Source: an uncultured Rubritalea sp. (GTDB lineage Bacteria; Verrucomicrobiota; Verrucomicrobiia; Verrucomicrobiales; Akkermansiaceae). Taken from it: a stretch of DNA of 46,508 nucleotides. A program made the position numbers and the translations under genes. The stretch covers positions 1 to 46,508 of the forward strand of contig CAKZNV010000188.1 in assembly GCA_937132085.1 (NCBI GenBank), read 5' to 3'. Below are positions 42,617 to 46,508 of this stretch, piece by piece (position 1 is the first letter of the stretch; each line of letters starts with the position of its first letter). The notes below the pieces were generated by a model that was not told where the DNA came from, did not search any database, and was given only the letters and a program-made list of their open reading frames with translations.

Positions 42617-44011
42617 ATGAAAATTATTGGTCTACTAGCTCTTCTCTTACTCACTAGCTGCACATTGCCAGACACAGCGCTCTGGAATGAACGCAGCACG
42701 GCAAAATCGATCCGTATGCCAGCAGAAGGAATCACCAAAATCATGGTGCATGGCAGTCTCGTTTCTCTAGTTAGAAATCCTTTTTCTTCCACCAGAAAAG
42801 GCCTCTGGATGATGAAAAATAGAACAGAAATCGCTGTATCCAAATTAGTAGAAATCAATGCTGTAGATGAGCGCTATCGCAGCTCTCATGACATAGAAGA
42901 TCTACTCGACAAAATGGATATGCCACAACGTGTCGGCGGAAACCTTGATTACCTCATCGATGGAAAATCATTCTTCAGAGCACTCGATAAATCCATCGTC
43001 AACGCAAAAAGCACGATCGATGTCAGAGTCTTCATTTACGATAATGATGAAGTAGCTGTGAATATATCAAACCAACTCAAAGCGCGTAGCAGAGAAGTCA
43101 GATGCAGAGTGATGATGGATGAATTAGGCTCACTCAGCAGCTGGTGGGATCAGCCTGACTATGCTTCCAAATCATTCACACCACCAAGCTCCATGCCTCA
43201 CTTCCTGCGTAAGAATAGCAAAATTCAAGTTCGTGAATCTAAGAACCCATGGCTAATCGCAGACCACTCCAAGGCGATCATTTTCGACCAAAAAGAAGCT
43301 TACCTTGGCGGCATGAACATAGGCACTGAATACCTGCATGACTGGCATGATATGATGTTCCGCATCACTGGACCAGCTGTTGTCGCTATCCAAAATGATT
43401 TCAATCACGCATGGCGTCTCCAAGGTGGTTTCGGTGACTGGGCTTATCCATTGCTAAGAAACAAACGCTACAGAAAAGAAATAGAATCATCAGAAATAGG
43501 TATCAGAATTCTCAAAACGGCACCGGGTCGGCAAGAAATCCATGACTCAATCCTAGCAGCTATCCGCATGGCTAAAAAACGTGTCTATATCCAGAACTCC
43601 TACTTCACCACAGACGCGCTTGCTGACGAACTAGTCAGAGCTGAAAAACGTGGCGTCGATGTCCGCATGGTATTCCCTCTTGATAACGACTCTGGCTTGC
43701 TAGCTCAAAGTAATCTCGGCTTTGCCAAGCAACTCATCGATTCTGGAGCAAGCGTCTACGCTTACCCTAAATTCACCCACGTCAAAGCCATCGTAGTCGA
43801 TGACTGGGTCTGTATCGGATCAGCTAACTATGATGGTCTCAGCATGCGCATTAACAATGAAACAAACATCGCCTTCACGCATAAGCAAAAATCTGCCGAA
43901 CTAGTGCAGAAGCTATTCCGCAAAGACTTCAAAGTATCTAAGCTACTAACAAAAAAAGATTCTAAAGACTGGACTACCCCAGTCTTAGAACCATTGATTG
44001 ATCAGCTTTAA
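42617..44011 (+). CDS. Phospholipase D-like lipoprotein (cardiolipin synthase-related)
   Basis: A 464-residue envelope enzyme with a clear lipoprotein signal (MKIIGLLALLLLTSC, lipidated C15). It has two HKD motifs: H217-x-K219-x4-D224 (DHSKAIIFD) and H388-x-K390-x4-D395 (THVKAIVVD), each followed by a conserved Gly/Ser-x-Asn (LGGMNIG; GSANYDG). These are the two half-sites of the phospholipase D superfamily; cardiolipin synthase-type ClsC proteins and PLD nucleases share them. A lipid anchor instead of N-terminal membrane helices suggests action on phospholipid or another phosphodiester in the periplasm. No partner gene is adjacent. It converges with RNase R with only 14 bp between the stop codons. 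Confidence 0.87.
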   Translation: MKIIGLLALLLLTSCTLPDTALWNERSTAKSIRMPAEGITKIMVHGSLVSLVRNPFSSTRKGLWMMKNRTEIAVSKLVEINAVDERYRSSHDIEDLLDKMDMPQRVGGNLDYLIDGKSFFRALDKSIVNAKSTIDVRVFIYDNDEVAVNISNQLKARSREVRCRVMMDELGSLSSWWDQPDYASKSFTPPSSMPHFLRKNSKIQVRESKNPWLIADHSKAIIFDQKEAYLGGMNIGTEYLHDWHDMMFRITGPAVVAIQNDFNHAWRLQGGFGDWAYPLLRNKRYRKEIESSEIGIRILKTAPGRQEIHDSILAAIRMAKKRVYIQNSYFTTDALADELVRAEKRGVDVRMVFPLDNDSGLLAQSNLGFAKQLIDSGASVYAYPKFTHVKAIVVDDWVCIGSANYDGLSMRINNETNIAFTHKQKSAELVQKLFRKDFKVSKLLTKKDSKDWTTPVLEPLIDQL

Positions 44012-44025
44012 ACTGTGTAGTAGCC

Positions 44026-46404
44026 TTATAACTCGACGATCTTGAAGTCTACCAACTTACGGTCAGCATCCACCTTGATGATCTGCACTTTGACTTTAGC
44101 GCCAAGCTTGATCTCAGTGCCATCACTACTCACGTAGCGTAGACCTTCCATACGCCATCTGTCGTATTCTCTCCCCGGTAAATCTTCTATTTTCACCAGA
44201 CCTTTTACCTTCATCGCAGAAATTTCTACAAACAGTCCCATCGCTCTAACATCAGTCACCATCGCTTCGAACACTGGACCTTCTCCGTCCTTAACAACGG
44301 TCAGAAGATACTCCATCATCTTCATGCGCTTGGTCTCCATCTCCGCTTCAGAACTCTTGCGCTCAGTATCAGAAATACGTTCAGCTATCGTAGTGAGCGC
44401 TGCCAGTTTAGGATTCTGATCTGGCTTCGCAGGAGCATTTGTAAGCAGCTCTTGCAGCGCACGGTGCACCACTAGGTCAGCATAACGTCTGATAGGACTG
44501 GTAAAGTGACAGTAGTCCATTTTAGCTAATCCATAGTGACCTAGCGGATCAGTGCTATAAGCAGCACGCTTCAGGCTTTTCAGCAGTCCTAGCTTAATAC
44601 TTTCCTCTAGCGGAGTTGTCTTCGCCGTCTCGATCAATTCTTGGATATGCTTCTTATTCGTGAGGTCTCCCACACTAAATCCCTGTGCTCTAGCTTGCTC
44701 TGCAAAGTCATTGAGTCTGTCCGCATCTGGATCATCGTGGATTCGGTAAATAGCTTTCTTGCGCTGCATCTTCAGCGCCACAGCCACAGCTTCGTTCGCA
44801 GCTAACATACACTCTTCCACCATTTGGTGACTCTCGTTATGCACCACGTTTTTCACACCTACTGCTTTTAAATTATCATCTAACAAAACCTTCACCTCTG
44901 GAAATTCCAGATCCAATGCTCCATCTTCAAATCGCTTTTTCCTTAGCAAACTCGCTAGCTCCCAAGTCACCTTAAGCCCTTCCACGATTTCCTTACTAAC
45001 CTCAGGCATTTCTATCTCATCAGCCTCTGCCAATGGTAGACCTAACAGAACCTGCGCCTGCTCATAAGACAGTCTCGCCTTACTATGAATAATAGCATCA
45101 CAGAACCTCGATGAAGTCCGCTGACCATTCTTATCAAAGGTCATCACCGCACACTTCGTAAGTCTGTCCACCGCTGGCACCAAACTACAAATATTGTTAG
45201 AAATCTGGAACGGCAACATCGGCAACACACGATCCACTAGATACGTGCTGTTACCACGGAGCTGAGCTTCTTCATCCAGCGCACTGCCTGGCTTCACATA
45301 GTGAGAAACATCCGCAATGTGCACCGCTAGCTCCCAGCCTCCACCATCCAGACGCTTCACAATAACAGCATCATCAAAATCTTTCGCATCAAACGGATCC
45401 ACAGTAATCACCAGCTCATTTCGCCAGTCTTCACGTCTCTCTTCCTCTTCCTTAGAAACACTAATTTCCTTGCTCTCCTCATCGCCTTTAGCAGTCGATT
45501 GACCACCTTGCAGTGAAGTCAGCAGACCAGTCGCTTCGTCCTTCACATCTGTAGCGAAGTCTCCACGTAAACTGTATTTATGAATCACACTGATAATGTC
45601 CACACCCGGATCTTCTGGGTAGCCAAGCACCTTGGAGATCTTCCCCACAGGTGCTTCACGAGGATCATCCCATCTTACTAACTCACAGACCACTTGCTGG
45701 CCAGGCTTAGCATCTAGATCTTTTCCTATGATCTCTAGAGGCTTTTTAAAACCTACAAAATCTGGCTCCACGTAGCGGAACTTTCCTTTCTCTCGGAATA
45801 TCCCTAGCACCACATTGCTCTTGCGTTCCAGCACATCACGCACTCTGCCCTTCGCCTCATCGTCGAATCTACCTCTTCTGCCCTTGCCGCCTCGGATTCT
45901 TTTATCCTTAGGTTTCTTGCCTTTAAATTTCTTTCCCTTGTATCCTCTACTCGGTGCTTCCTCTTGCTGAGCTTCTGGGAATTTCACCTTCACGCTCACT
46001 CTATCACCTTCAAGAGCAAGACCAGTATCACCATTATGCACGAACACTCGGTCGAATTTATCCACATCCAGCCCTGCTGCGATGTTATCCTCATTTTTCA
46101 CATCTGGGTAAAACCACGCATGACCACTGTGCTGAAATCTTATCACACCCACCATCATTCCTTGGCCAGAGTCACGACTAGTGCTCCCACCACGTCTACC
46201 TCCACTCGGCTCCCCTGCTAGTCTATAACGAGATTTCTGCCCCATCACTACCTCTCCTTTGCGATCCATCTTATTGAGTTCCGCCCTCATCTTCGCTCTT
46301 TCATAGCTAGGAATACGTAAATCTCTTGCGATTTCAGACTTATTCATAGGCTTATAGCCGGGGCTTTTCATAAGCTGTAGTATTCTCTCCCTGATGTTCT
46401 TCAT
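44026..46404 (-). CDS. rnr: Ribonuclease R
   Basis: A 3'-to-5' exoribonuclease that degrades structured RNA. Seen: an N-terminal winged-helix domain (PMNKSEIARDLRIPSYERAKMRAELNKM, RYRLAG); cold-shock-like domains; a strongly basic insert (about 160-185, GYKGKKFKGKKPKDKRIRGG); the RNB catalytic domain with the metal-binding Asp cluster in PFDAKDFDDAV, HIADVSHYVKPG and the conserved TSPIRRYADLVVHRAL; and a C-terminal S1 domain (VFEAMVTDVRAMGLFVEI onward). The frame extends to a GTG at 46419, but I prefer the ATG at 46404. About 792 aa is close to the E. coli RNase R length. The basic insert may aid RNA binding. Confidence 0.95.
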   Translation of the reverse strand: MKNIRERILQLMKSPGYKPMNKSEIARDLRIPSYERAKMRAELNKMDRKGEVVMGQKSRYRLAGEPSGGRRGGSTSRDSGQGMMVGVIRFQHSGHAWFYPDVKNEDNIAAGLDVDKFDRVFVHNGDTGLALEGDRVSVKVKFPEAQQEEAPSRGYKGKKFKGKKPKDKRIRGGKGRRGRFDDEAKGRVRDVLERKSNVVLGIFREKGKFRYVEPDFVGFKKPLEIIGKDLDAKPGQQVVCELVRWDDPREAPVGKISKVLGYPEDPGVDIISVIHKYSLRGDFATDVKDEATGLLTSLQGGQSTAKGDEESKEISVSKEEEERREDWRNELVITVDPFDAKDFDDAVIVKRLDGGGWELAVHIADVSHYVKPGSALDEEAQLRGNSTYLVDRVLPMLPFQISNNICSLVPAVDRLTKCAVMTFDKNGQRTSSRFCDAIIHSKARLSYEQAQVLLGLPLAEADEIEMPEVSKEIVEGLKVTWELASLLRKKRFEDGALDLEFPEVKVLLDDNLKAVGVKNVVHNESHQMVEECMLAANEAVAVALKMQRKKAIYRIHDDPDADRLNDFAEQARAQGFSVGDLTNKKHIQELIETAKTTPLEESIKLGLLKSLKRAAYSTDPLGHYGLAKMDYCHFTSPIRRYADLVVHRALQELLTNAPAKPDQNPKLAALTTIAERISDTERKSSEAEMETKRMKMMEYLLTVVKDGEGPVFEAMVTDVRAMGLFVEISAMKVKGLVKIEDLPGREYDRWRMEGLRYVSSDGTEIKLGAKVKVQIIKVDADRKLVDFKIVEL

Positions 46405-46508
46405 ATCTACACTTTGCACTCATCTGGTCATTGCACAACCACCTTTTCTCATTGCCTCCCTATATTTAAAGTGCTAATTCTTATGTGTTGACATTGTATG
46501 CTATTTTT
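46405..46508. other. Right-edge gap with rnr promoter region and an outward TTGACA
   Basis: It holds the leader of rnr (minus). On the plus strand a consensus -35 hexamer TTGACA is at 46488-46493; a matching -10 would fall just past the window edge, so a divergent gene may start to the right. No coding frame is seen here. Confidence 0.3.

Noticed and set aside
1-46508. CRISPR arrays, tRNA or rRNA genes, insertion sequences, phage genes, exosortase
   Set aside because: Looked for and not seen. In particular, no exosortase gene accompanies the two PEP-CTERM proteins here, so it must be elsewhere.

Overview
The window is 46.5 kb of densely coded bacterial chromosome with rather low GC. It most resembles a marine-type member of the Verrucomicrobiota. 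Reasons: two exported proteins end in the verrucomicrobial form of the PEP-CTERM tail (VPEPSS, then a glycine/leucine-rich helix, then RRK or RRD); both small sigma factors are of the kind shared by Verrucomicrobium and planctomycetes; RpoD has a Lys/Ala-rich N-terminal extension; and almost no start codon has a Shine-Dalgarno sequence. This is a family-level inference; the species cannot be read from the sequence. I see no tRNA, rRNA, CRISPR array, transposase or phage gene.

Layout. 1-6.1 kb (minus): a solitary pyruvate dehydrogenase E2 gene, a Cys-rich putative lipoprotein, a GH38 alpha-mannosidase and a secreted protein of unknown function. 6.1-10.6 kb (plus): an alpha/beta-hydrolase-like protein with an altered nucleophile elbow, a Tat-type Gfo/Idh/MocA oxidoreductase, a small membrane protein between two look-alike terminators, and a GntR/LacI-type regulator. 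10.6-17.1 kb (minus): an EF-hand protein and a 2047-residue thioester alpha-2-macroglobulin. 17.4-22.3 kb (plus): RpoD, a membrane TPR protein and ComEC with a degenerate C-terminal hydrolase domain. 22.4-25.4 kb (plus): sigma factor, transmembrane Ser/Thr kinase, PEP-CTERM protein. 25.5-26.8 kb (minus): a predicted outer-membrane barrel. 27.1-33.4 kb (minus): ECF sigma factor, FecR-type anti-sigma, PEP-CTERM protein and a two-catalytic-domain esterase. 33.4-39.5 kb: exported intradiol dioxygenase, YdjM-like membrane protein, DUF2339 giant membrane protein, TPMT-like methyltransferase, unknown protein. 39.6-46.4 kb: M16 protease, phospholipase D-like lipoprotein, RNase R.

The most interesting region is 27.1-33.4 kb. 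The sigma gene and the PEP-CTERM gene are both preceded by the same bipartite element, TGAAACG-N14-GACAT, which has the spacing of an ECF promoter. The extracytoplasmic end of the anti-sigma factor carries the same domain type (xxFE ... GW ... YTxxxxxG ... DFDxV) as the PEP-CTERM protein and as the linker between the two esterase domains. A fourth copy is the PEP-CTERM protein of the nearby sigma/kinase cassette. I propose a self-contained surface regulon in which the membrane regulator is built from the same module as its outputs. A terminator hairpin about 20 nt before the esterase start probably sets the ratio of the two outputs.

Most other genes are housekeeping or ordinary accessory functions. 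Several carry unusual residues or extensions, recorded as findings.
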